A DNA stretch of 46,806 nt from CAZUCD01 sp964618855 (lineage in GTDB: Bacteria; Sumerlaeota; Sumerlaeia; SLMS01; JANRJK01), in the NCBI GenBank assembly GCA_964618855.1, contig CAZUCD010000007.1:1-46806 (forward strand), in the 5' to 3' direction. This document shows, piece by piece, positions 26,321 through 36,900 of the stretch. Each line of letters opens with the position of its first letter. Position 1 is the stretch's first letter. A program made the position numbers and the translations under genes. The notes under the pieces were generated by a model. That model was not told where the DNA came from and searched no databases. It worked only from the letters and a program-made list of their open reading frames with translations.

Positions 26321-27234
26321 GTGGGCCTCTTCCTTGGTGGTCTTTCGAGCCTGGCGAGGACGGCCAGGTTCATGCGGTCGTTCTCGTGTTCGTCGTCCTT
26401 CTCGGTCTCCAGCGCCATCGGGATGGAGTCGAACCTCGGGTCGTTCAGGAGCAGCCGGAACGCGGCCTCTCCTATGCAGCCCTTGCCGATGTGCTCGTGC
26501 CGGTCGCGCCGCGAGCCCAGCTCCATCTTCGAGTCGTTCAGATGGATCGCCGAAAGGCGACCAAACCCCACCGTGGCGTCGAACTCCGCGAACGTCGCGG
26601 CGAAGGTCTCGGGAGTCCTGATGTCATGACCCGCGGCGAAGATGTGGCACGTGTCCAGACAGACACCCGTGACATTCGGCATGCCCGTCAAGTCGAGCAG
26701 CTCGGCCATCTCCCCGAAGGTGCGCCCGAGCGTGTTGCCCGTTCCGGCGGTCGTCTCGTACAGGAGCCGCACGCGGCCATCCACGCGCTTCAGGATGGCC
26801 CGCGCGCGCTCGGCCACAAGGCGGATGGCACCCGCCTTGTCCCCCTCCGGGCCGGGGGATCCAGGGTGCATCACGAGTCCCATGATCCCGAGCTGTTCGC
26901 ACCGGCGAAGCTCATCCTCCAGCGCGGCGATGCTCTTCTCGACGATGTCTGGCCGGGCGGAGGCGAGGTTGATCAGGTAGCTCGTGTGCGCGAAGACGTG
27001 CGCGGGCTCGATCCCGGCGCGCTTCAGGTTCGCGTGGAAGGCAGCCACGGACGGGGCCGTGATCGGCGGCCCGTCCCAGCGGTTGTTGTTCTTCACGAAA
27101 AGCTGGAGCGCGCGGCACCCGATCTCGCCCGCGCGTTCCGCAGCCTTCTCCACGCCGCCCGCGCTGCTCATGTGCGATCCCACGTAATGGCGCGCTGGAA
27201 CAGCCTGCTTGGTCGTGCTCTTTTTCCCTGACAA
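26317..27234 (-). CDS. nfo: Deoxyribonuclease/endonuclease IV (AP endonuclease)
   Basis: About 305 aa TIM-barrel enzyme of base-excision repair. The trinuclear zinc ligands can be read off in order: FAHTSY (His), LVMHPGS (His), LLYETTAG (Glu), VCLDTCHIFAAG (Asp, His), AIHLNDSK (His, Asp), DRHEHIG (His) and LETEKDD (Glu). N-terminal YVGSHMSSAGG matches the family start. No ATG is near: TTG 27234 is chosen, and GTG 27267 with a GGGGA 7 nt upstream is an alternative. Stop overlaps the next start (ATGA). Confidence 0.93.
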   Translation of the reverse strand: MSGKKSTTKQAVPARHYVGSHMSSAGGVEKAAERAGEIGCRALQLFVKNNNRWDGPPITAPSVAAFHANLKRAGIEPAHVFAHTSYLINLASARPDIVEKSIAALEDELRRCEQLGIMGLVMHPGSPGPEGDKAGAIRLVAERARAILKRVDGRVRLLYETTAGTGNTLGRTFGEMAELLDLTGMPNVTGVCLDTCHIFAAGHDIRTPETFAATFAEFDATVGFGRLSAIHLNDSKMELGSRRDRHEHIGKGCIGEAAFRLLLNDPRFDSIPMALETEKDDEHENDRMNLAVLARLERPPRKRPT

Positions 27235-27303
27235 GGTGATCGCGACCCCGTGACGATCCAGATGCACGGCATCATCCCCAGCCCCGGCGGCGCCACAAGA
27301 CCG

Positions 27304-27729
27304 ATGAACGACGAACTGCCCCTCCCGGAACTCATGCACCACTTCATTGCGCACACGCTTCCCAAGTCCCGGTGGACGCACCATGCGCACATGGCCGCAG
27401 CCCTCGGCCACGTACTTGAGCACGGGGGACCGGAAGCGCTCACACTCATGCGCGAACGCATCATGTCCTACAACCTCGCAACCGGCGGAAAGCCCACGGA
27501 CTACCACGAGACGGTCACGGCAGCCTGGGTGCGCCTCATCGCGGACTTCGCGGCACGCCACGCGGGGGTGTCTGCCGAGGAGCTGCGCGAGCGAATGCTC
27601 GAGGAGCTGGGCGGGCGGGACCAGCTCCTGCGCCACTACTCCCGCGGGCTGATAGGCGGGGACGCCGCCCGTTCGACTTTCGTCGAGCCGGACCTGCTGC
27701 CACTGCCCGACTGGCCACCCAATCCCTAA
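27304..27729 (+). CDS. Conserved hypothetical protein (H-rich helical, YHET motif)
   Basis: About 141 aa from ATG 27304; a GTG at 27250 would add 18 residues. Predicted mostly helical. Conserved-looking features are SRWTHHAHMAAAL near the start, RIMSYNLATGG, and DYHETVTAAWVRLI. This pattern recurs in unannotated bacterial proteins I recall, but no function is known. The His-rich motifs could bind a metal. It converges with ispG, leaving only 6 nt between stop codons. Confidence 0.7.
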   Translation: MNDELPLPELMHHFIAHTLPKSRWTHHAHMAAALGHVLEHGGPEALTLMRERIMSYNLATGGKPTDYHETVTAAWVRLIADFAARHAGVSAEELRERMLEELGGRDQLLRHYSRGLIGGDAARSTFVEPDLLPLPDWPPNP

Positions 27730-27735
27730 GCCGCC

Positions 27736-28893
27736 CTAGACCTGCGCCGTCTCGTTGAATGGCTTGGCGTTCAGCACCTGCTCGAGGACTTCCGGGTCCA
27801 CCTCCTCGGACGGGCGGCCCGCGGCGATCCACTTGTCGATCTCCTCGAAGAGGGCCTCGACCATCTCATCCTCGCGGCATGAGCGGACGACCTTGCCGAG
27901 GCGGTAGATGGCGCCGCGCCCGCGTCCCCCCGCGATGCCGAAATCCGCGATCTGGCCCTCGCCCGGGCCGTTCACCGCGCAGCCCATCACGCTGACGGAG
28001 ATGTTCTCGCTCCCGTACGCGCGCAGGCGCTCCTCGACGGCATGGGCGGCGCGTTCGAGCGCGATCTCCACGCGTCCGCAGCTCGGGCACGAAATCAGGT
28101 TCGGCCCGGCATTCGCCAATCCGAGGTTCGCGAGCATCTTGCGTCCGACGAAGACCTCCTCGCGCGAGTCGCCCGTCAGCGACACGCGGATCGTGTCGCA
28201 CAGGCCGTCCATCAGCAGCGTGCCGATGGCCATTGCGGACTTGATCGTGCCCGTGCGCACCGTGCCGGACTCCGTCAGGCCCACGTGGAATGGATAGTCG
28301 CACTTCGGCGCCAGGGCCCGGTAGGCGCGCACCGTGGTCTCCACGTCGGACGCCTTCAGCGAGATCTTGATCTCCCTGTAGTCGAGTTCCTCAAGCAGCG
28401 CGATGTGCTCCAGGGCGCTTTCCGCCATGGCTTCGTGCGTGGGCATCTCCCCCGCGAAGACCTTCTTGCGCAGCGGCTGCGAAAGGGACCCGTTGTTCAC
28501 GCCGATGCGGATCGGGACCCTTCGCTCGCGGCAGCGCGCCACAATCTCCGGCAGCATGTCGCGCCGCGCGAGGTTGCCCGGATTCAGGCGGATGCCGTGG
28601 ACGCCGGCATCCAGCACCATCAGCGCCATGCGGTAGTCGAAGTGGATGTCCGCGATGAGGGGCACCGGCGTGGCCTTCACGATCGGCACGAACGCCTCGG
28701 CCGCCTTTGCATCGGGGCAGGCGAGCCGAACGATGTCCACGCCGGACTTCGCCAGGTCGTGGAGCTGCGCCAGCGTCGCATCGACGTTGCGCGTGTCCGT
28801 TTTCGTCATCGTCTGGACGGGGATGGGCCCGCCCCCGCCGATGGCGACTCCACCTACATGCACCGTGCGGGTCCTGCGACGTTCGATGGCCAC
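27736..28893 (-). CDS. ispG: 4-hydroxy-3-methylbut-2-enyl diphosphate synthase
   Basis: About 385 aa. Converts MEcPP to HMBPP using a [4Fe-4S] cluster. The TIM barrel starts at VHVGGVAIGGGGPIPVQTM and includes ADIHFDYRMAL and RLNPGN. Cluster ligands are C269 and C272 (CPSCGR) and C305 (MGCAVNGPGE, with the conserved Glu). GTG at 28893 is chosen because AGGAGG lies 11 nt upstream; the frame stays open far further upstream, but that stretch is antisense to the lamin-tail gene. With ispD and ispF this is the third MEP-pathway gene in the window. Confidence 0.95.
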   Translation of the reverse strand: MAIERRRTRTVHVGGVAIGGGGPIPVQTMTKTDTRNVDATLAQLHDLAKSGVDIVRLACPDAKAAEAFVPIVKATPVPLIADIHFDYRMALMVLDAGVHGIRLNPGNLARRDMLPEIVARCRERRVPIRIGVNNGSLSQPLRKKVFAGEMPTHEAMAESALEHIALLEELDYREIKISLKASDVETTVRAYRALAPKCDYPFHVGLTESGTVRTGTIKSAMAIGTLLMDGLCDTIRVSLTGDSREEVFVGRKMLANLGLANAGPNLISCPSCGRVEIALERAAHAVEERLRAYGSENISVSVMGCAVNGPGEGQIADFGIAGGRGRGAIYRLGKVVRSCREDEMVEALFEEIDKWIAAGRPSEEVDPEVLEQVLNAKPFNETAQV

Positions 28894-29091
28894 CTGTCCG
28901 AGCGCCTCCTGAGCGCGAATTCCGCCTTGATGCGGAAGCGCGTCATTGTGGTGAACGGCCCGGCACCGGCTCAACGGGGATTGGTGCCGCCGCGGAAAGG
29001 CCTCAAGGACGGGAACGCCAGGTACTTTGGCCTTGTTTGGAGGGCTCAAGGGGGGTCCCTTCGACCATCGAAGCACCCCGGACCCCTCGTC

Positions 29092-30939
29092 ATGCCAAGA
29101 TCCACATCCAGTCCAGTCGAGTTCTGCCGCAGCCTGCCGACTCTGATTGCGCTCGCAATCGCAGGGGTCGCTCCCGCGCAAGTCCTCATCACCGAGGTGA
29201 TCCCGGGCGTCTCGACAACGGCGACAAATGGCGACACGGTGGAGATCTACAACTCGGGTCCTGACGCGGTGAACCTCGCCGACTGGAGGCTCACCGACCT
29301 CGATCCCGGCGCCGTGGAGACGAACGTCCTCGTCGAGCCGACTTTCGCGCCGGCGTCCCTCGGCATGCCGCTTCTCGGGTCCGGGGAGTACGCCGTCGTC
29401 ATCTTCACGGATGGGAGCGCCGGCGGCACCGCGCAATTCACCTCGACCAACTACGGACTGCGAATCGAGGCGCCTCTCGCCACCGCCGCGTCCTCCTTCC
29501 TCGATGTCGCGATTGAGCAGCTGCTGCTCACCGATGCCACGGGGGCGGGCGTGGACTTCCTCGCCTGGCACGATACGGCGAGCACCCCGTCCGCGGCGAC
29601 CGAGACGGACATGACAGGTGACCTTGGAGCGCTCACCCTTCCCGACTCGGGGTATGGTTTGGCGATTGGCGGGGCGGCATGGGCAGGGCCGGACGTGCCC
29701 GCGGACGCCGCAGCCTATGCAGCCGCCACGATCGACTTCACCGGATTCACATCGGTCACCACTCATGGACAGGGAGCGATTCGCAGGCGTTCGGTGGGGG
29801 AGACGTTCTCCGTCGGCGCCCCCGACGGGCCGACACAGTGGGAGGCCGTCGCGCGCGACGCAGTGCGGCTGGGCAATCCCTCCGATGTCGTGGCGACGGC
29901 AGGAGGACTCAGGCCCACACGCTACGCAGAGCACCTGACGGCCTGGCTTTCGGAGGCCGCCTCCCCGAACCACCCGGACCGGAGGATCGCGCGCGATGCA
30001 GACGCGAATCCCCCGGACTTCATCGAGCCGGCACCCGGCGACTTTGCCGCCTGGGAGGGCATCCTTGCGCTTGCGATGTCCGGCAACTGGCACGCGTGCA
30101 ACGCGGCCGCAGCCTCCCAGGGGTATGAAGTCGTCGAGATTTTCGACCTGCCCTCGGCGCGCACGGTGCGCCTGCTTCGCGAGCGCGTGATTCCCGGCCA
30201 ACCTGGGTTTCGCGGTCAGGGATTGTACCTCTTCGACGATGCCCCCGGCGCGCGACAGCGCTTCGTGCTCGAGATCCCGCATCCGCGATTCGACAGCCTC
30301 ACGCTGGAGGAGGGCGCGCTGGCCATCCCGCAGCTCCGCCCGAGGGTGACGCTCATCGCAGGAGCGCACCGCAACAACCACCCCACGGTCACACCCTGCG
30401 ACGGCACGCACACGGACGGGCAGCCCTACCGCATCAGCGACGCGGCGCACTACACGGAACTCTTCTTCCACACCACGCACAAGTTCCTGCGCGCCAACCT
30501 CCCCGGGATGCTCGCGTTGCAGCTTCACGGGTTCTGCTGCCCGGGGGCGCCCCCATACGGGTCGCTCACGGACGACACGATCGTCTCGACGGGACATAAC
30601 TCGTCGCCGGGGGCCGGCGTGCTGGCGAGCCTCATCCACGACCGCATCGAGGCCCAGGCGCACTCCATCGCCGGTGACCTGACAGCCTGTGCACTCTATC
30701 CGGATGAGACCCTGTTCAACGGCGCCACGACCAACGTGCAGGGGCGGATCTCCAACGGAGTGCCCGAGGGGATGGAGTGCACGACCGGATCGGCCGCGGC
30801 TTCCGGCGACTTCGCGCACCTCGAGCAGGACCCCGAGGTCCGGGCCGATCCACAGCACATCATCACCGCGATCGGCGAGGCGCTCGACCTGCTGGGACTC
30901 CAGTCCACCGTCCCGGACTGGCGGGCGTACGACCCGTAA
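29092..30939 (+). CDS. Secreted lamin-tail-domain protein with C-terminal hydrolase-like domain
   Basis: 615 aa. A signal peptide (LPTLIALAIAGVAPAQ) precedes a lamin tail domain (about 30-150: VLITEVIPG, GDTVEIYNSG, NLADWRLTDL). A middle region with TEYA-like loops follows, and a C-terminal domain from about 350 to the end. That domain has FVLEIPHPRFDS, LIAGAHRNNHP, LQLHGFCCPGAPP and a TGHNSSPGAG loop. The E/H/H arrangement suggests a metal-dependent amidohydrolase of the N-formylglutamate or polyglutamate hydrolase kind, but I do not recognise it firmly. No clear ribosome site. Divergent from ispG; the 198-nt gap has no obvious structure. Confidence 0.8.
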   Translation: MPRSTSSPVEFCRSLPTLIALAIAGVAPAQVLITEVIPGVSTTATNGDTVEIYNSGPDAVNLADWRLTDLDPGAVETNVLVEPTFAPASLGMPLLGSGEYAVVIFTDGSAGGTAQFTSTNYGLRIEAPLATAASSFLDVAIEQLLLTDATGAGVDFLAWHDTASTPSAATETDMTGDLGALTLPDSGYGLAIGGAAWAGPDVPADAAAYAAATIDFTGFTSVTTHGQGAIRRRSVGETFSVGAPDGPTQWEAVARDAVRLGNPSDVVATAGGLRPTRYAEHLTAWLSEAASPNHPDRRIARDADANPPDFIEPAPGDFAAWEGILALAMSGNWHACNAAAASQGYEVVEIFDLPSARTVRLLRERVIPGQPGFRGQGLYLFDDAPGARQRFVLEIPHPRFDSLTLEEGALAIPQLRPRVTLIAGAHRNNHPTVTPCDGTHTDGQPYRISDAAHYTELFFHTTHKFLRANLPGMLALQLHGFCCPGAPPYGSLTDDTIVSTGHNSSPGAGVLASLIHDRIEAQAHSIAGDLTACALYPDETLFNGATTNVQGRISNGVPEGMECTTGSAAASGDFAHLEQDPEVRADPQHIITAIGEALDLLGLQSTVPDWRAYDP

Positions 30940-30951
30940 CCCGCGCGCGCA

Positions 30952-33900
30952 CTACCGCCAGTCGCCGGATAGCACCACGCCCCCCCAGTGCGCGGGGTGC
31001 GGCTGGCGCGCCCTCACGGAAAGCTGCGCCTGGCGCAATGCCTCCGCGCGGTCCATCGCCGCCATGTTGCGGTAGAAGTGCTTCATCAGAACCGCGGTGG
31101 AGACATCGTCCACGCGCCATAGCGTCGAGATCACCTGCCGGGTTCCCGCGAAGACGAACGCGCGGTTCAGCCCCACGATGTCGTCGCCGTTGGACAGCCG
31201 GCCCAACCCGGTCTGGCACGCGGAGAGCGCCACCAGGTCGGCCCGCAGCGCCAGTCCGAAAACCTCGGCCGATGTCAGCAGGCCATCGTTCTTCGAGTCG
31301 GGCGCGAGCCTGAGCGCCGAGTGCAGGGGATTCGCCGGGTCGAACTCGCCGTGCGAGGCGATGTGGATGACCGAGAACTCCCCGATGTTGTCCGCGAGCC
31401 ACGACTCGGTGGCGCGCCCGCCCGTCAGCAGCGTCGCCTCGGGGTACTGCACGGCGAGCCGCTCGGCTTCACGCTGCGCGAACGGCAACTCGGGGAGCGC
31501 TCCCGCTGTGTCCGGGTCGCCAACCGCGAGGACGCTTCCATTCGCCATGGCCTGGCCCCGGCGGGCAAAAGTGTGACGGAGCACGCTGCATCCGGGCGCG
31601 CCGAACACTGCATGCGATGCGATGAGGGGCTCCCCGCCGGGCATGGGCCGGAGGACCGCGAATGGAAGGGCGTGCAGTTCGCGGTGCGGGACGACCCCAA
31701 GCCGGCGCGCATCCGCGATCAAGCCTGCGACGGGCTGAAGCAGTGTCCGCGACAGGAGTCCAACTTCGCGATCCACATCCTCGAGTGACTGGAGGCGCGC
31801 GCGCAGCGACTCGACCTGCGCGGCCAGTTCGCGACGGCCGACGGGCGTCCGGGCCGCCTGGATGAAGTCCCGCCCGATGACCCAGGCGATCACTTCCGCA
31901 TCCGTGACGTGGTAAACGAGCAGCCGCGTGTCCGGCTCGAGGAGCGACTGCACTTCGTCCAGGCCGACGGGCTCCACGCGGACGAAGGCAGCCAACTGCG
32001 GATTCCGCGCCCGCAGCTCCAGCATGAAGTCCGAGTAGCGCGTGCGCGCCTCCGCAAGGGCCGCCCTGCGAGCGCCGAGGGTCGAGGCGTCCGCAGACCC
32101 AACGGCACGCTCAGCCTCCTCGATGGCGATGCGGAGCACCCGCTCTCGCTCGAGCGACTCCCCGTCGGCGGCCTGCGAAAGCGCGAGGGTTCTGTTGCCC
32201 AGCAGGTCGATGAAGTTCCTGCCGCGGGACCGCTCCGACACTTCGAACGCGCCCCGCGCATCACCCATGTCGAGAAGAGTGGTGACCAGGGCATCATAGG
32301 GGGCCTGCTTGTCGGCAAGGAATCCGTCCTGGAACTCCTCCAGGCGGATGGACGCGCGCAGCGACTCGACGACATCGATGGCGGATCGGAATCCCGCCGC
32401 GGCGGCGGGCAGGTCCGCGCGATCGCGCGCGAGCATTGCGAGCCCATGGTGCGCGCGCCACGCCACTTCCGGAAGCGGGATCGAATCGGCCTCCGCAAGG
32501 GCTTCCGCGTAGGCGGCCGCCGCCGCGGGGGCATCCCCAGTCAACCTATTCGCCTCCCCAACGAAGAGAAGCGACTTTGCGGCGGAGGTTCGGTCCCCGA
32601 TCGCACGCGCGAGTTGAAGCGACTCGGCAAGCGGTTCCGCAGCCTCCGTGGCGCGGCCCATCTCGACGAGGGTGATGGCCGTGTTCCGGCGGGCGTACGC
32701 CATGCCCCAGCGCGACGCCGCGCGAGAGTCGGCCCTGTAGGTGTCCTCAAAGCCCGCGAGTGCCTCGTCGTATCGGCGCAGCGCCCTGAGCGCGATCGCG
32801 CGGTTGTTCAGGCTGCTCGCGAGTTCCCGGTCGTCCCTCAGCACCGAGCTGGCGGAAACCGCGCGGTCAAACTCTGAAAGGGCTGTTGCGGGGTCGCCAA
32901 CCGACCAGCGCAGCAATCCCGCGACGTTGTGCAGCGACACGGCAAGGCGTGCATCCCCGATCTCCTCGGCGATCGCGAGCGACTCGCGCTGTGCGGTGAA
33001 GCTCCCGAGATAGTCGGACCGGAGCCACGCCAGGTTGGCGAGGTCGCGGAGCGCCTCGGCCTCGAGCGCGCGCGAGCCCATCGCTCGCGCGGCCTGCAGG
33101 GCCTGCTCCGCCTCTTCGCGGGCGTCCACATAGAATCCACGGCGTTCGCGCACGCGCCCAAGGTCGAGGTGCAGCCTGACGGCAACCTCGTCCAACCCTT
33201 CGGGAACCGGCATCGCCCGGACCTGGAAGTGGACGATGCGCTGCTCCACCCCGCGCAGGACCTCCTCCGCGGCAGGGTAGTCGTTCCTCCCAAGAGCGTG
33301 GACGCGCGCGATGCGGAGACGATGCCGCAGCGCCGCCATCTCGTCCCCGCCTTCCGCCGAGAGGGTTGCCGCCCGCTCGAAACACTCAATCGCCAAGGTG
33401 AACTCCGAGGCATTCTCCCGGACGATGCCGAGCTGCACCTTCGCCGTGATGGCACCCTCAAAGTCACCCGCCGCCCGCGCGAGCGAGGCCGCCTCCTCGA
33501 AGGCACGCGCCGCCTCGTCCCACATCTTCGCGCGAGAGGCGTTCCCCCCGACCCGCAGCAGCGCCTCACGGAGCGCCGCGTCATCGCCGAGGCCCCGGAT
33601 GCGCGCGACGGCCGCCTTGCCCGGGGGGATGGCAAGGTCCGGGCGTCCGAGGCCGTCGTATGCCTGCGCCAGAAGCTGGTTCAGCACTTCGGTGCCGGCA
33701 TCGTCCCCGACGGCCGCCTTCAGCCTGAGGCTTCTTTCAAGCGCGGATGCCGCGATGCGATGATGCGCGGATCGCAAAGCCGCGAAGGCCTCCCCGCGCG
33801 CGGAATCCAGGGCATCGGCCGCTCGCGCGGGGTCCTCCGACATGCGGATGGTAGGCCCAATCCACCTGGCCGCGGTGCCGCGCGGGTTGCCGACCTCAAG

Positions 33901-36900
33901 CTGGGCGAATCCCGCCGACTGGGCGGCAACGGCCAGCGCGAGCTCCTCCATCGCCCGCCATGGAGCCCGGACGGCTGGAAACTCGGGGGCGGCGACGGAG
34001 AGAACCTGACCCCGTGAGCCGGATGCGATCACCTCCCCAAGCGTTTGTCGCCAACCCGCCGGGACGCGCGAGAGCGGATCCCCGGGGCCGGGCGGCAACC
34101 GCGCCGGCAGTGCGATGACCTCACCGGCGGCGGCCTCGCCGACAGGACCGTCCGTGGTCAGGTTCGTACGCGCTTCCGTAGTCAGCATGGGCAGGGCGCC
34201 AGCCTGTGCGAGGAGGGACTCCGTGGATATGATGCGGACCACGTCCACGCCGGCCGGGGGTTCCAAGTCCTTCGCACCAAGCACCAGCCACACGGGCTGC
34301 GCAGAGCCTGCTCCGTAACCCGGGGCGGCCCGCTCGCCATCCGACGTCATGACCCGGACCCGTGTGCCTCTGCCAGACGGCCTTGCGAGCACGAGTGCGG
34401 TCGGACGCGCGACGATGGCTCCCGGCTCGAGGACTATGGACGCGTCCGCGAAAGTCATCGCCCTCGGGCGCAGCGCCATTGCGGAAGCGTGTCCATCCTC
34501 CCGTCCGGCGTCGAGAAGCGCGCGGAGGCGCTCCCTCACGCCATGCGCTTCCAGGCGCGCACGCTCCGCACCCGGCGAACCGAACGCCGACTCCTGGAGT
34601 CCGGCGTTGATGTTGCCGAGGACCGTGCGCGCCGCATCCAACTCGGCGAGCCACGCGGACTCCGCCTCGCTCGCCGGGACCGGGTGGGCGTCGAGGGAAA
34701 GCAGGGTCAGCCTCGCGGCGCGCCACTGCTCTGCTTCGTTCCAATCCACATCGAACGCGTCCGCCTCCGAACCAGCCTCGACGGCGTCCAGGACATCCCA
34801 GGGAATCTCCCAGCCACCGGTCGCGTCCCCAGGAACCAGCATGCCGATCTTCTCCAGGACGCGGCCTCTGGCGGCGCTGCGCGACTCCCGGCTGGGGTGG
34901 TGCAGGGCAGTTTGCGCCTCAAGCCACCAATCCATTACGGCGAGGCCGCGTCCCCAGGCTTCGGCTTCGCCCTGCTGCGTCAGTTCCTCGACAGTGTAGT
35001 TGTCCCCGCGCCTCGCTGCGGCGGCGATCAGGACGCCGGTGGCGGCGACGGATAGGCGCGCAGCCTCCGGCGTGGGCTGCGACTGCACGAGTGCCGCGCG
35101 CGCCGCCTGGGCGTGGCGCTCCAAGGCCCGCAGGGAGAGCTGGACATCCGCCGCCCGCGAAAGGTCCTCCACCGTGCGCAGTTCGCCGGTCCCCGCCTCC
35201 GGGAGCCGACTCATCGCGAGGATCGCCATCGCGAGCTGGACGCGCGCGGTGGCGATGGGTGCATCCGCCAACTCCGGTGCCCGGCCCAGCCGCGCGAGCA
35301 ACTCGCCGAACACCTCCGCGGGCGCCTTGCTTCCCCAGGCGCGGGACTCGCGGCGCGTGAACAACCACGTGCCCGCGAGTTGCGCGGTGTCCAGGACCGA
35401 GGGATCGCGCACGGACACCTCCGCAAGCCGCAGGGCGGCCCGCGTCGCGGCGTCGATGTTGGTCAGGTCGTCCCCTCCGACGCGGAAGTGCGATTGGGCG
35501 ACCACGGTGCCAAAGACTCGTGCCGCCTCGCCCGTGCGTCCCGCGTCCAGTGCGAGTTCCGCCTCGCGCAGGCGCAGTTCGCATTCGAGCGCGCGTTCGT
35601 AGGGACGAGAGTTGCCGCTGGTCTGCGACGCCAGGCCGCGTGCTGACTCAAGCTGCGCCGCCTGCGCATCCGAGTCTCCCAGCAGCGACGCAACCTTCGC
35701 AAGCCCCCCACGAATCAGGCGCTCCTCGTCCGCCAGCGACAGGAAGACCTGCGCACCCCCCCGGGCGGCCTCCGGAGAGAGCTCGAACTCCAATCCGATG
35801 AATCCGCCAGACGCGGGCGCCAGCCTGCGAGCAGCCCGCCCCATCGAAAGTTCACGCAGGGCGCGCTGGAATAGGTCCCCTGCATCCACCAGTGCCACGG
35901 CCCTCTCCCCCCCGCGCGCGGACTCCGCGATCCCCAGCAGCGCAAGGCCCGCGCTCCGAAGCGCGCGCGTCCGCCCCATCGGCGTCAGATCGGCGTCGTT
36001 GGCGAGTTCCCGCCACAAGGCTGCCGCTGCGGCGGCGTCCCCACTCGAGTTGAGGGCGAGCGCAAGCCTGTCGGTGAGCTCAAGCCTCATCTCCCGCGCG
36101 TCCGAGACGAGGAAACCGGGCCTTGCCTCCCGTGCGGCGGGGAGTGTTGCGAGGGCGCGCCGCAAGGCCTTCGCCGCGTCGGCCGGCCGCCCGGCCCGGA
36201 AGAGTGCAATCCCGTGGTTGCGATGAAACAACAGTTCGCCGACGGGATGGTCGAACGGCGCCCCCGTGCCGAGCCTCCGGTCGAGGAGCCGCGCAGCCTC
36301 GTCGTCGCGGCCGATTTCCAGCGCGATGTTCCCGGAGTTCTGGTATAGAGCCGCGACGGCGCTGGCATCGGCGTCCGATGGGAGGAGCGCCAGCGCCGCC
36401 TCGTAGGAGTCCTGCGCATCGATCGCGTCCTCCCGTTTCCGTTCCGTGCGCCAAAGCTGTTCGCGAACGTAGCCGAGGGTCTGGTGGTACCAGTGCACGG
36501 AGGGGTCCAGCCGAACGGCCCTCTCGAGGGCATGCTCTGCTCCCCGCCAATCACCACTCCGATAGGAGCGCGCCAGTCCGTAGCGGTACCAGGCGAGGGC
36601 GTCGGCTTCCGAGGCCCGGGCTGCATCACGGTAGCGCCGGATCGCGGGCTCCAACTCTCCATCGAGCGATGCCTCGGCCTCGATCCGCCCGCGCCAGGCC
36701 GTTACGGAACCCGGGTAATCGGCGAGCACGCGCGTGAACATGGCCCGTGCCAGGGCATGGTCGCGCAGCGCCAGCGCATCCCGCCCGCGTGCCTCGAGTT
36801 GCGCGGCCAAACCCCGCCGCAGGGAATCGCCAAGCGCGGCGGCGTCGAAACCCGCTTCCTCGCGGATCTCCTCGAGTCCTGCAAGGGCCTCCTCGAACCT

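Noticed and set aside
28894..30858. Upstream extension of the ispG frame
   Set aside because: It would add about 650 Arg-rich residues antisense to the lamin-tail gene; the GTG with AGGAGG at 28893 is the natural start.
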